Numbered from the stretch's first letter, positions 1-6,202 are shown. The stretch is DNA of 6,202 bases from Balneolales bacterium (GCA_007133995.1 SLLP01000144.1:1-6202); one strand, 5' to 3'. Numbers and translations: made by a program. The notes: a model not told the origin generated them from the sequence alone.

Positions 1-103
1 AATAGGGGTAAAGCCCCAGCGCCTTGACATCATCAGCCGCAGTAAACTGATACGCCTTGTCGAAAATATCAGCTGGTTTTATTTTTTGATCGGATTGGGC
101 CAT
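1..103 (-). CDS. Serine palmitoyltransferase/KBL-like PLP-dependent acyltransferase, N-terminal fragment
   Basis: Only the first 34 codons are present; the gene continues beyond the left edge. The ATG lies at 103-101. The peptide starts MAQSDQKIKPADIF and ends with DDVKALGLYPY. An aspartate/lysine-rich lead followed by a GLYPYF-type motif is what I recall from the N-terminus of Bacteroidota alpha-oxoamine synthases, the fold-type I PLP enzymes that condense an acyl-CoA with an amino acid (serine palmitoyltransferase, cysteate-using sulfonolipid relatives, KBL). The PLP lysine and substrate residues are out of view, so the amino acid substrate cannot be judged. No clear Shine-Dalgarno sequence precedes the start. 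It has the same orientation as the glycosyltransferase upstream but is separated from it by 276 bases, so it probably has its own promoter. The family call rests on a short motif and is moderately sure; the exact enzyme is not. Confidence 0.55.
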   Translation of the reverse strand, partial: MAQSDQKIKPADIFDKAYQFTAADDVKALGLYPY

Positions 104-379
104 TTAGATTTTGTGCAGTTTTGCTATGCAAATCATTAAAAATAACCATAATTGATGGTAATCCGCAATAATTTCTGATTTTCCAATCACTAACCATGCT
201 ATCACAACGGGTTTGCAACCTCGGCTGTAATACCATGAGATTGACATCCTGATTGGATTAATATGCAACAAAATCAGTAATATTTCATTCCTTTTTTTGA
301 GCGGATAATTATCAACTCTGATACGATTTAATTATTGCCGTATGCAGTCGAATATGTAAACATTAATCTGTTCTTTACA
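104..379. other. AT-rich intergenic gap between two minus-strand genes
   Basis: This 276-base stretch has no credible gene and is clearly richer in A+T than its neighbours. It should contain the 3' end of the glycosyltransferase transcript and the promoter of the acyltransferase-like gene. Visible structures are an imperfect inverted repeat at 142-162, a GGTT-TGC-AACC mini-hairpin at 210-220, a perfect 10-base palindrome GATAATTATC at 304-313, a short inverted pair ATACG/CGTAT at 321-343, and an inverted pair at 354-380. I searched by eye for a Bacteroidota-type TAnnTTTG -7 element on the minus strand and found no convincing match. No tRNA-like cloverleaf was seen. Confidence 0.6.
142..162 (-). 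repeat. Imperfect inverted repeat with T-tract, possible weak terminator or operator
   Basis: On the minus strand, ATTACCAT is followed by a 5-base spacer and ATGGTTAT, giving eight-base arms with one mismatch. Directly after it the minus strand reads TTTT. The shape fits a weak intrinsic terminator for the glycosyltransferase transcript, but the stem has only two G-C pairs and lies over 200 bases past that gene's stop. It also sits about 40 bases before the acyltransferase-like start, so it could equally be a regulator site or chance in AT-rich DNA. Confidence 0.2.
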
Positions 380-380
380 T
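354..380 (-). repeat. Inverted repeat ATGTAAA/TTTACAT at the end of the glycosyltransferase gene
   Basis: Seven-base perfect arms (354-360 and 374-380) are separated by 13 bases, with one arm touching the TGA stop of the glycosyltransferase. A hairpin here could protect or end the transcript. The stem has one G-C pair and no T-tract follows on the minus strand, so it does not meet the usual intrinsic terminator pattern. Confidence 0.2.
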
Positions 381-1537
381 CAAACGGTATCCCCAGATCT
401 GGATGAATCCGGGATAAGTTCATCATAGTAAGAAATGAGCTGATCCATAATTCGTTCCCATTCATATGACTGAGCTTTTTTACGAGACATTGTGGCCATT
501 TTGTTACGCATTTCACTGCTGTTTATGATTTCCAGCAGCGAACTGGTGAATGCATTTTGATCGGTAGCATCAACCAGATAACCATTTGTACCTTGTTCAA
601 CCAGTGAAACATTTCCGGCTGCCTTTGCCACCACTGCAGGTAGTCCGGAAGACATCGCTTCGAGCGTAACATTTCCGAATGACTCGGTGTCCGACGGAAA
701 GAAAAAGATATCCCCACTGGCATAGGCTCTGGCAAGATTACGTCCGATGAGATACCCTGTGAATACTGTATCAGGAAGCCGATCCCCCAAGGCCTCCCTG
801 GCAGGTCCGTCACCTACAACCATGGTTCGTACATCCGGCTTGCTTTTCCGGATGCTCGTAAAGACTTTCTCAACCATTTCCAGATTCTTTTCCCAAACCA
901 GCCGGGAGACAAATACAACGACCAGATCATTTTCCGTGAAACCAAGCGATTTGCGCCAGGCATCATCCCTCTGTCCGGGATTGAAAAGGCTGGTATCGAC
1001 ACCACGGGTCCACAGTTTAAGTTCGCATTTCACACCTTCACTGCGCAGCTCTTGAATCGCTGAAGGTGACGGGACGTATAAATGTTTGCAATTTTGGTAA
1101 AACCAGTGTAGATACTTCCAGAGGGGTCGCTCCAAATAGCCAATTCCATAATATTTGAGATAACTGGAAAAGCGGGTGTGGTAAGAGGACACGACCGGTA
1201 TATCATTCTTCATGGCAAAGCGAAGTGCCCGATAACCAAGCAAGTCCGGAGTAGCGATGTGAATCAGGTCCGGATTGAAATCACGCAGCCTCTGCTTTTC
1301 TGTTAATGGAAAACCCATTGTGATTCGGTATTCCGTCCTGCCAGGCGCTGGAATCGAATATACCGGAACAAAGGTGCCTTCATGAGTCATCGCCGGCTCC
1401 GGAACCCACGGACCAAACACCAGCACAGTATAACCGCGTTTCTCCAGGTGTGCCACCAGCCGGTTCAGGGTATTGGATACCCCGTCACGTATATGATTGT
1501 AATTTCCCGTAAAAATCGCGATTCGTGGCTTCCGCAT
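380..1537 (-). CDS. GT4-fold glycosyltransferase (PimB/MgtA/SqdX-like)
   Basis: A complete GT-B retaining glycosyltransferase of 385 residues from the ATG at 1537 (numbered so here). An in-frame TTG three codons upstream (1546) would give 388, but the ATG is preferred because the fold begins at once with RKPRIAIFTGNYNHIRDGVS, including the glycine-containing N-terminal loop. Visible donor-site features are SRLVWEKN (Arg212, Lys217, phosphate contacts), GDGPAR (242-247), and the E-x7-E motif in DTESFGNVTLEAM (Glu285, Glu293). SYHT near residue 120 is the usual acceptor-side histidine region. RGVDTSLFNP and TPDLLGY are typical of the subfamily that includes mycobacterial mannosyltransferases and sulfoquinovosyltransferases acting on lipids at the cytoplasmic face of the membrane. 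There is no signal peptide or membrane segment. The sugar and acceptor cannot be read from sequence; a lipid acceptor is an inference from the subfamily and the neighbouring acyltransferase-like gene. Confidence 0.92.
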   Translation of the reverse strand: MRKPRIAIFTGNYNHIRDGVSNTLNRLVAHLEKRGYTVLVFGPWVPEPAMTHEGTFVPVYSIPAPGRTEYRITMGFPLTEKQRLRDFNPDLIHIATPDLLGYRALRFAMKNDIPVVSSYHTRFSSYLKYYGIGYLERPLWKYLHWFYQNCKHLYVPSPSAIQELRSEGVKCELKLWTRGVDTSLFNPGQRDDAWRKSLGFTENDLVVVFVSRLVWEKNLEMVEKVFTSIRKSKPDVRTMVVGDGPAREALGDRLPDTVFTGYLIGRNLARAYASGDIFFFPSDTESFGNVTLEAMSSGLPAVVAKAAGNVSLVEQGTNGYLVDATDQNAFTSSLLEIINSSEMRNKMATMSRKKAQSYEWERIMDQLISYYDELIPDSSRSGDTV

Positions 1538-1725
1538 TTCAGGCAAATTTAATGGTATTTACGAGTTCTTCGCTTTTTTCCGTGTCAGGATCGAGATATA
1601 TTCCAGTGAATTGCAAACCCTGCCGCACTGATGTAAAAAGGTCAACGGACTTCCGAAGGTAACCAGGCGAAAGCCGAGCCCATTGATCTGGATTTTCAAT
1701 ATTAAGGCAAGTATACAAATTTTTT
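1538..1725. promoter_or_regulatory. Divergent intergenic region expected to hold both promoters
   Basis: The glycosyltransferase (minus) and SDR gene (plus) are transcribed away from each other across 188 bases, so promoters for both units should lie here. Near the SDR start a TATACA at 1712-1717 could be a -10-like box placing transcription start almost at the ATG. The minus-strand reading of the same spot, TATACTTG (1715-1708), is one base from the Bacteroidota TAnnTTTG -7 consensus, but I see no matching -33 TTTG. An inverted repeat CGGA-CT-TCCG lies at 1646-1655, flanked by GGT and ACC. No Shine-Dalgarno sequence precedes the SDR ATG. The location is well supported; the individual elements are weak. 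Confidence 0.35.
1539..1718 (-). CDS. Candidate small protein upstream of the glycosyltransferase
   Basis: An open frame ends with TGA at 1541-1539, one base before the glycosyltransferase ATG (TGA-A-ATG), a spacing typical of coupled translation. Taking TTG at 1718 as start gives 59 residues; the only upstream ATG (1760) would make it overlap the divergent SDR gene by 35 bases, which is less likely. The peptide looks protein-like, with WARLSPGYLRKSVDLF, GIYLDPDTEKSEELV and a short charged C-terminal segment, and nothing on the opposite strand explains it. I do not recognise a family. Against it: no ribosome-binding site, no ATG that avoids the SDR gene, a start only 7 bases from the SDR start, and a frame of this length can occur by chance. 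Confidence 0.25.
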   Translation of the reverse strand: MYTCLNIENPDQWARLSPGYLRKSVDLFTSVRQGLQFTGIYLDPDTEKSEELVNTIKFA

Positions 1726-2697
1726 ATGAAAGCTTTTGTAACCGGTGGAACCGGATTCATTGGCAGCCATCTCGTGGACCGGTTGCTTAGAAATCAGAAT
1801 GATGACATTCGCTGTCTGGTACGCACCAGTGACAAGTGGCTGCAAGACAAAGATATCACTCGCATCAAAGGGAGTCTTCACGATCTGCCGGCCCTGCGCA
1901 AAGGAATGGAAAATGCAGATGTTGTCTTTCACATTGCCGGAGTGGTAATGGCTCCGGATCAACATACTTTTGATCAGGCTAACGTAGCCGCAACCGAGAA
2001 TGTACTTCGGATGGCACAGAAGCTCAACATACCGAAACTTATTGTACTGTCATCGCTTGCCGCATGCGGCCCCAGCTTCAATCGGCCGCTCACCGAAGAA
2101 GATCCGATGATGCCTGTGACCAGATACGGCGAATCAAAGAAAAGAATGGAAATGATGATATCGGAAGTGGCAGATAACTCCATATCCGTTACCGTGGTGC
2201 GTCCGCCAGCCGTTTACGGCCCGCGAGAGGATCAGATCTTCAGTGTCTTTCAGATGGCTTCCTGGCGACTGTTTCCTGTTGTTGATACCGGAAAAGAATC
2301 GAGGGTTTCACTCATCCATGTTCACGACCTGGTGGATGGTATTCTGATAGCTGCCTCAGAAAAAAAGACAGGGGTGGAAACCTATTTCATCTCAAGTGAG
2401 GAGCTTTACACCTGGGATCAGATACGCGAAGCAACCGCAGAGATATTCGGTCACAAGCTCTATCCGATAAAGATTGGACCGCGACTGCTGGAGATCGTTG
2501 GGGATTTAGTTGAAAAGACTGCATCATTAATCGGCCGCTATCCCGTTATTAATCGGGACAAGGCCAGGGAACTGGGTATGCAGTGGACCTGCTCTGTAGA
2601 TAAGGCACAGTCCCGGCTGGGATTTCAACAAAAAACAGATCTGAAAAAAGGTCTAACCGATACGATCCACTGGTACAGAAAACATCATTGGTTATAA
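1726..2697 (+). CDS. Extended-SDR NAD(P)-dependent epimerase/dehydratase/reductase
   Basis: A complete 323-residue Rossmann-fold enzyme. The dinucleotide-binding glycine motif TGGTGFIG is at residues 6-13, right after the start, so ATG 1726 is firm. The extended-SDR pattern follows: DVVFHIAG (65-72), the active-site serine in VLSSLAA (Ser109/Ser110), catalytic Tyr134 and Lys138 in YGESK, RPPAVYGP (159-166), and HVHDLVDG (198-205) in the substrate domain. The length is normal for NAD-dependent epimerase/dehydratase and dihydroflavonol-reductase-like proteins. The substrate cannot be set from sequence: nucleotide-sugar epimerases, HpnA-like proteins, sterol/ketone reductases and bacterial ceramide reductases share this fold. 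It opens the plus-strand run and is followed after 11 bases by the exported propeller protein. It diverges from the glycosyltransferase, which would allow shared regulation. Confidence 0.9.
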   Translation: MKAFVTGGTGFIGSHLVDRLLRNQNDDIRCLVRTSDKWLQDKDITRIKGSLHDLPALRKGMENADVVFHIAGVVMAPDQHTFDQANVAATENVLRMAQKLNIPKLIVLSSLAACGPSFNRPLTEEDPMMPVTRYGESKKRMEMMISEVADNSISVTVVRPPAVYGPREDQIFSVFQMASWRLFPVVDTGKESRVSLIHVHDLVDGILIAASEKKTGVETYFISSEELYTWDQIREATAEIFGHKLYPIKIGPRLLEIVGDLVEKTASLIGRYPVINRDKARELGMQWTCSVDKAQSRLGFQQKTDLKKGLTDTIHWYRKHHWL

Positions 2698-2708
2698 TTT
2701 TTTTATTC

Positions 2709-4310
2709 ATGCATCTGAAAGTAAAACCCCTCCGGCTCAACAGCCGGCTTCTGAACGGAAGAACATACGGAATCGTGTTGTTGATGACACTGCTGATCAT
2801 CTCCGCATTTCCTGCGACCACCAATGCCCGGCCACAGCCGGTTCGAAGCCATGAAACACTCATGGAGATTCCCGAGATCAAAGCCATCACAAGCAGCGAA
2901 GCCCACATGTATGTGTTTTCAGGACGCGAGGGCCTTGTGGTGTTTCGCACAGGTGCTGAATCCTTGCAATGGCTTTACTCATCCTCGGGGCTTGCCAACC
3001 GCGGTGAACGACTCATAACAGATATTCGCTTCTCCTATCTTATCAGCAGGGATGGCAGATTAACCGTAATAGAACCGACTTCGGTTTTGGGTGTCTATTC
3101 ATCCACCCGGCTGGCCTCGGAGCCCAACGATCTGGTGAGGATGGGAACCAATCTCTACCTGGCCGGCAGAAATGGCCTGCTGAGGCTTTCTCTGGAGACG
3201 CCGGAGTCCGTTGACGAATCCCCCGCAAATGCTTTTTCACACAACCGGCCTATTATATCCGTTGACCGGATTACCAACCAACTCTTCGCCCTGGACAATC
3301 AGAGCCGCCTCCTTCTGTTTGATTATGATGATGGAGAACTGTACGAGGCCGGAAACTTCCAGCTTCCGCGCAACGGCGACAAACTACACGTTCTCGGCAA
3401 CCGTCTGTACATGACCACGGACAGCGGTGCCATTTACCGCATCCGCTCTGACGGTCGCTCAGATGAACTTTTCCGTATTGATGAGGCCATCACGCAACTC
3501 GAGCGATGGAACGAGAACTACCTCATCCGCGGTGAAAGCAACCGGATATGGATTGCCAGGCAGGGACTTCGACCCACACTCTTCAGGGAAGATCCGGATG
3601 CCGGCAATCACATCACGGTCTTCAAGGAGCAACTCTGGATCAGCGAATTCCGACAGCTGAGCCGCTGGGAGGATGCCGGCCATATCGCCACACTTCCGTC
3701 ATCCGGTCAGAGGGATACATCGGCGGATACACGGGGCAGCAGCGATGAAACCCTGCGCATATCCCCCATAGAAAACCAGATCATTCCCTATCCGCGACCG
3801 CTGCTGATGCCTCTGACCCTCAACAGTGCACACGAACTGAAGCAGGTAAGCTTCCAGCAGCGGTCCCACATTGACGGCATCCAAATCCGCGGAAACAGCC
3901 TCTACTGGCAGCCCTCATCTTCAGATATTGGTACGCATAATGTATCTATGATTGCCAGTTTGCCCGACGGTCAGACCGACAGCACCTCCTTCCGCATAAC
4001 GGTAAGACCATTTAACAGCCCTCCACGCTTTTCCCCGATTCGCACGCTCTCGATCCCTGTGGAAGAGGAGTTTTCCATACCTATCCAGGCTACCGACCCC
4101 GATGGAAGCGATGCAAACCTGATTCGATATATTGGTGTGGACCTTCCGGACGGGGCAACGCTTCACGAGCAAAGTGGCTCGTTTCAATGGACCCCCGCGC
4201 GACGCCAGACCGGCGAGCATGAATTCCAGGTGATTGCTACCGACCAATATGGAGCTGCATCCTCCATGAGCATAACCATTAATGTGATTGACCTGACCCG
4301 TGAGGATTGA
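2709..4310 (+). CDS. Exported protein with seven-blade-like beta-propeller and two cadherin-like (He_PIG/CADG) domains
   Basis: A 533-residue secreted or periplasmic protein of unknown role. The ATG at 2709 is chosen; an in-frame TTG at 2688 would add seven residues and overlap the SDR gene by 10 bases. The N-terminus is a signal peptide: basic stretch 1-18, hydrophobic core about 20-36 (YGIVLLMTLLIISAF), likely cleavage after TTNA at 40. Residues about 55-325 contain roughly seven repeats of an aromatic strand, a glycine or asparagine turn and a second strand, about 40 residues apart (e.g. MYVFSGREGLVVF, LYLAGRNGLLRL, LYMTTDSGAIYRI), which fits a beta-propeller. After a Ser/Thr/Asp-rich linker (about 330-347) come two Ig/cadherin-like domains at about 350-433 and 436-529. 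Each has a matching Trp-Pro segment (YWQPSSSDIGTHNV and FQWTPARRQTGEHEF), and the second has a calcium-type ATDPDGSD. No C-terminal anchor or sorting domain is visible. Such domains usually bind proteins or glycans. It is transcriptionally linked to mutY, whose start lies inside its 3' end. Confidence 0.85.
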   Translation: MHLKVKPLRLNSRLLNGRTYGIVLLMTLLIISAFPATTNARPQPVRSHETLMEIPEIKAITSSEAHMYVFSGREGLVVFRTGAESLQWLYSSSGLANRGERLITDIRFSYLISRDGRLTVIEPTSVLGVYSSTRLASEPNDLVRMGTNLYLAGRNGLLRLSLETPESVDESPANAFSHNRPIISVDRITNQLFALDNQSRLLLFDYDDGELYEAGNFQLPRNGDKLHVLGNRLYMTTDSGAIYRIRSDGRSDELFRIDEAITQLERWNENYLIRGESNRIWIARQGLRPTLFREDPDAGNHITVFKEQLWISEFRQLSRWEDAGHIATLPSSGQRDTSADTRGSSDETLRISPIENQIIPYPRPLLMPLTLNSAHELKQVSFQQRSHIDGIQIRGNSLYWQPSSSDIGTHNVSMIASLPDGQTDSTSFRITVRPFNSPPRFSPIRTLSIPVEEEFSIPIQATDPDGSDANLIRYIGVDLPDGATLHEQSGSFQWTPARRQTGEHEFQVIATDQYGAASSMSITINVIDLTRED

Positions 4311-5385
4311 GACCGACCGCACGTCACTACTCGATTGGTTCCGGCAGGCCAGACGGGCTTTGCCATGGCGGAGCACGCGAGATCCATACCTGATCTGGAT
4401 TTCAGAAATCATGTTGCAGCAGACGCGGGTTGATCAGGCTATGCCTTATTACGAACGCTTCGTCAGCCGGTTCCCTGATGTCGCATCACTGGCACGGGCT
4501 GACCTGGACGAGGTGCTCAGGTTATGGGAAGGGCTTGGCTACTATTCCCGCGCCCGGAACATGCACAAGGCTGCTCGCCAGATTGTTGACCATCATAACA
4601 GCAGATTCCCGGACACATATGATGCTATCATCGCCCTGCAGGGCATCGGTCCGTACACGGCAGCAGCAGTCACCAGCATCGCTTTCAATGAGCCCCGGGC
4701 TGTCGTGGACGGCAACGTCATCCGGGTGATCTGCCGGCTGTATGGAATCGGGGAGGATGTGCGGCTGGCCTCGACGCTGAAGCGGATCGCCCGCAGGGCG
4801 GATGTACTGCTTGACCGGACGCAGTCAGGCGACTTCAACCAGGCCATAATGGAGCTTGGCGCCACCGTATGCACACCGAAAACACCCTTATGTCATGAAT
4901 GCCCACTTCAAAACAGCTGCCACGCATGGCAACATGACCAGGTGTCACTCTATCCATTCAAATCACCGGGCAAAAAACGGCCGCATCACCAGATCGCTGT
5001 TGGCGTGATTCGCGACGGACAGGGACGAATGCTTATCGCACGCCGTCCTGAAAATGCGATGCTGGGTGGCCTATGGGAGTTTCCGGGGGGCAAACAGGAA
5101 CCCGGCGAGTCGCTGAGCCGCACAGTACAGCGGGAACTGCGCGAGGAACTGGGCGTGGATGTGACTGTTGATCAGGAGCCTTTTGAAATGATTCAGCACG
5201 CATACAGCCACTTCACCATTACCCTGCATGCTTTTTTTGCATCACTTGCAGATGGATCCGCTCCTCCAAAAGCAAAGAACGGAGAGCCTTTTCGGTGGGT
5301 TCCTGCATATGAACTCACCGACTTTGCATTTCCCAAGGCCAACCGGAAAATCACCGAAACCCTGGTGAAATACAGCGTGGAGTGA
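4300..5385 (+). CDS. mutY: A/G-specific adenine glycosylase MutY with intact Nudix box
   Basis: MutY removes adenine mispaired with 8-oxoguanine in base-excision repair. This 361-residue protein has the full layout. The HhH-GPD core includes ALPWR, SEIMLQQT with catalytic Glu36, the helix-hairpin-helix LQGIGPYTAAA (113-123) and VVDGNV with catalytic Asp137. The [4Fe-4S] cysteines are Cys191, 198, 201 and 207 (C-x6-C-x2-C-x5-C). The C-terminal MutT-like domain (about 229-358) has the YSH 8-oxoG-recognition loop at 302-304. The domain also contains a complete Nudix signature at 264-286 (G-x5-E-x7-RE-L-x-EE-x-G-V), which E. coli MutY lacks. The GTG at 4300 is effectively forced: an in-frame TGA sits two codons before it, and no other good start precedes the ALPWR core. 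It overlaps the upstream gene by 11 bases and its TGA overlaps the next ATG by one base, indicating translational coupling. Identification is very secure. Confidence 0.97.
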   Translation: MRIETDRTSLLDWFRQARRALPWRSTRDPYLIWISEIMLQQTRVDQAMPYYERFVSRFPDVASLARADLDEVLRLWEGLGYYSRARNMHKAARQIVDHHNSRFPDTYDAIIALQGIGPYTAAAVTSIAFNEPRAVVDGNVIRVICRLYGIGEDVRLASTLKRIARRADVLLDRTQSGDFNQAIMELGATVCTPKTPLCHECPLQNSCHAWQHDQVSLYPFKSPGKKRPHHQIAVGVIRDGQGRMLIARRPENAMLGGLWEFPGGKQEPGESLSRTVQRELREELGVDVTVDQEPFEMIQHAYSHFTITLHAFFASLADGSAPPKAKNGEPFRWVPAYELTDFAFPKANRKITETLVKYSVE

Positions 5386-6202
5386 TGATAAGAAAAACAG
5401 AAATGGTCAAAATCAGGGGCGTCAGCAAGAAAAAAGCCGGATCAAAAGGCATCAGGAACTCGCTGCTGCCGGTTCCGGATGAGCGTCTCGGTTCGCTTCG
5501 GCAGTTTCTCGATCCGGTTATTCACCGGGTGGAAGTGCCCGATTACGTAGTTACCGATCCGGTAGCCTTCATGCATCGGTTTGACGATACGGAGGACCGG
5601 AACCTTGCCGGATTTCTTGCCGCTCTGATGGCATGGGGGCGAAGGGATATCGTTATGGACAAAACCGCCAATCTACTGAATCGGTTTGGTGCAGATCCGG
5701 CCGACTTCATCGGCAACATGACGCCAACGGATGAGCAACGGATCGAAGGCTTCCGGCACCGGACCTTCACGGCCGAAGATGTCCGCTGGCTGCTTCGGGC
5801 TCTATCCAGGATATTGCGGGATTTCGGGTCATTTGAGAAGTTTTGGCTTCACTGCCATCACTCTGTCCGTTATACGGACCAGCGTCATCTGCTCACGGAG
5901 TTTCACGACCGGTTTTTCGGGCTGATTCCCGGAGCGCCGGTCCGGGTCAAAAAACATCTTGCCTCACCTGGAAAAAACAGCTCATGCAAGCGGCTCTGGC
6001 TGTTCCTTCGCTGGACCATACGCCGGGGCAGCTGCGTGGACCCCGGTACCATGACGTTCATGCCGGCATCGGAGCTTATGATTCCGCTTGATGTGCACGT
6101 CGCCCGTTACTCCAGGATGTTCGGGCTGCTGACCCGGCCGGCCAATGACTGGAAGGCCGTAGCTGAACTCACCTCGCGCCTGCGGCTTATGGACCCGGCC
6201 GA
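5385..6202 (+). CDS. DUF2400/TIGR02757 family protein, 3' end beyond window
   Basis: The frame is open from ATG 5385 (TGATG overlap with mutY) to the right edge, 272 codons, with no stop; an alternative ATG lies at 5403. After a basic, probably disordered start (1-24) it carries the family blocks as I recall them: DPVAFMHRF (58-66), NLAGFLAALMAWGRR (73-87), HLASPGKNSSCKRLWLFLRW (191-210), IPLDVHVARYSRMFGLLTR (233-251) and NDWKAVAELTSRLR (254-267). The family is widespread in Bacteroidota and spirochaetes and has no settled function that I know of. The IPLDVHV segment resembles the catalytic-aspartate motif of HhH-GPD DNA glycosylases such as EndoIII (PVDTHV) and OGG1 (PVDVH), and SPGKNSSCKRL could occupy the preceding hairpin/lysine region. 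With mutY immediately upstream, a DNA-repair role is a reasonable inference. Probably only a short C-terminal part is missing. Confidence 0.88.
   Translation, partial: MIRKTEMVKIRGVSKKKAGSKGIRNSLLPVPDERLGSLRQFLDPVIHRVEVPDYVVTDPVAFMHRFDDTEDRNLAGFLAALMAWGRRDIVMDKTANLLNRFGADPADFIGNMTPTDEQRIEGFRHRTFTAEDVRWLLRALSRILRDFGSFEKFWLHCHHSVRYTDQRHLLTEFHDRFFGLIPGAPVRVKKHLASPGKNSSCKRLWLFLRWTIRRGSCVDPGTMTFMPASELMIPLDVHVARYSRMFGLLTRPANDWKAVAELTSRLRLMDPA

Noticed and set aside
299..320. GAGCGGATAATTATC resembles the left half of the lac operator.
   Set aside because: Only the GAGCGGATAA core matches, the symmetric half is absent, and no LacI-type gene is nearby. The 10-base palindrome is easily due to chance in AT-rich DNA.
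328..516. Minus-strand 62-codon frame across the end of the glycosyltransferase.
   Set aside because: It mostly overlaps the glycosyltransferase in another frame and shows no recognisable protein features.
2549..2950. Minus-strand 133-codon frame opposite the SDR/propeller junction.
   Set aside because: It is antisense to two well-supported genes and its composition does not resemble a protein family; treated as a shadow frame.
3921..4412. Minus-strand 163-codon frame opposite the cadherin-like domains and mutY start.
   Set aside because: The sense strand has clear domain motifs throughout, and the antisense translation is low in recognisable structure.
1726..5385. Possible horizontal transfer or mobile element bringing in the propeller gene.
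   Set aside because: No terminal repeats, transposase or integrase, tRNA target or sharp composition change were seen; the genes are tightly spaced with overlaps, as in a stable operon.
5731..6091. Two other plus-strand frames near the right edge.
   Set aside because: They lie inside the DUF2400 gene, whose conserved blocks run through without interruption in the correct frame.

Overview
The window looks like chromosomal DNA from a Bacteroidota-type bacterium, most plausibly the Balneolota/Rhodothermota side of that group. This rests on recalled protein resemblance, on the absence of clear Shine-Dalgarno sequences before most starts, and on a gene set (serine-palmitoyltransferase-like enzyme, DUF2400/TIGR02757 protein, MutY with a Nudix-like tail) common there. 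Base composition is moderate in the genes and AT-rich in the gap at 104-379. I saw no mobile element, CRISPR array, tRNA or rRNA.

The left part reads on the minus strand. It begins with the first 34 codons of a gene resembling pyridoxal-phosphate acyl-CoA:amino acid acyltransferases (serine palmitoyltransferase/KBL family), cut by the window edge. After a 276-base AT-rich gap comes a complete GT4-fold glycosyltransferase of the PimB/MgtA/SqdX type. Upstream of it lies a possible small ORF ending one base before the glycosyltransferase ATG, in the gap that must also hold the promoters of the divergent units.

The right part is a tight plus-strand run. It holds an extended-SDR NAD(P)-dependent epimerase/reductase, then (11 bases on) an exported protein with about seven propeller-blade repeats and two cadherin-like domains. 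Next comes mutY (11-base overlap), whose C-terminal domain carries an intact Nudix box, and then (1-base TGATG overlap) a DUF2400/TIGR02757 gene that runs off the right edge.

Two functional themes emerge. The acyltransferase-like gene, GT4 enzyme and extended SDR together could be part of a sphingolipid, sulfonolipid or glycolipid pathway (inference). MutY and the DUF2400 protein, whose C-terminal region has an aspartate motif like that of HhH-GPD glycosylases, suggest a coupled base-excision-repair pair. The exported propeller protein has no evident link to either theme.
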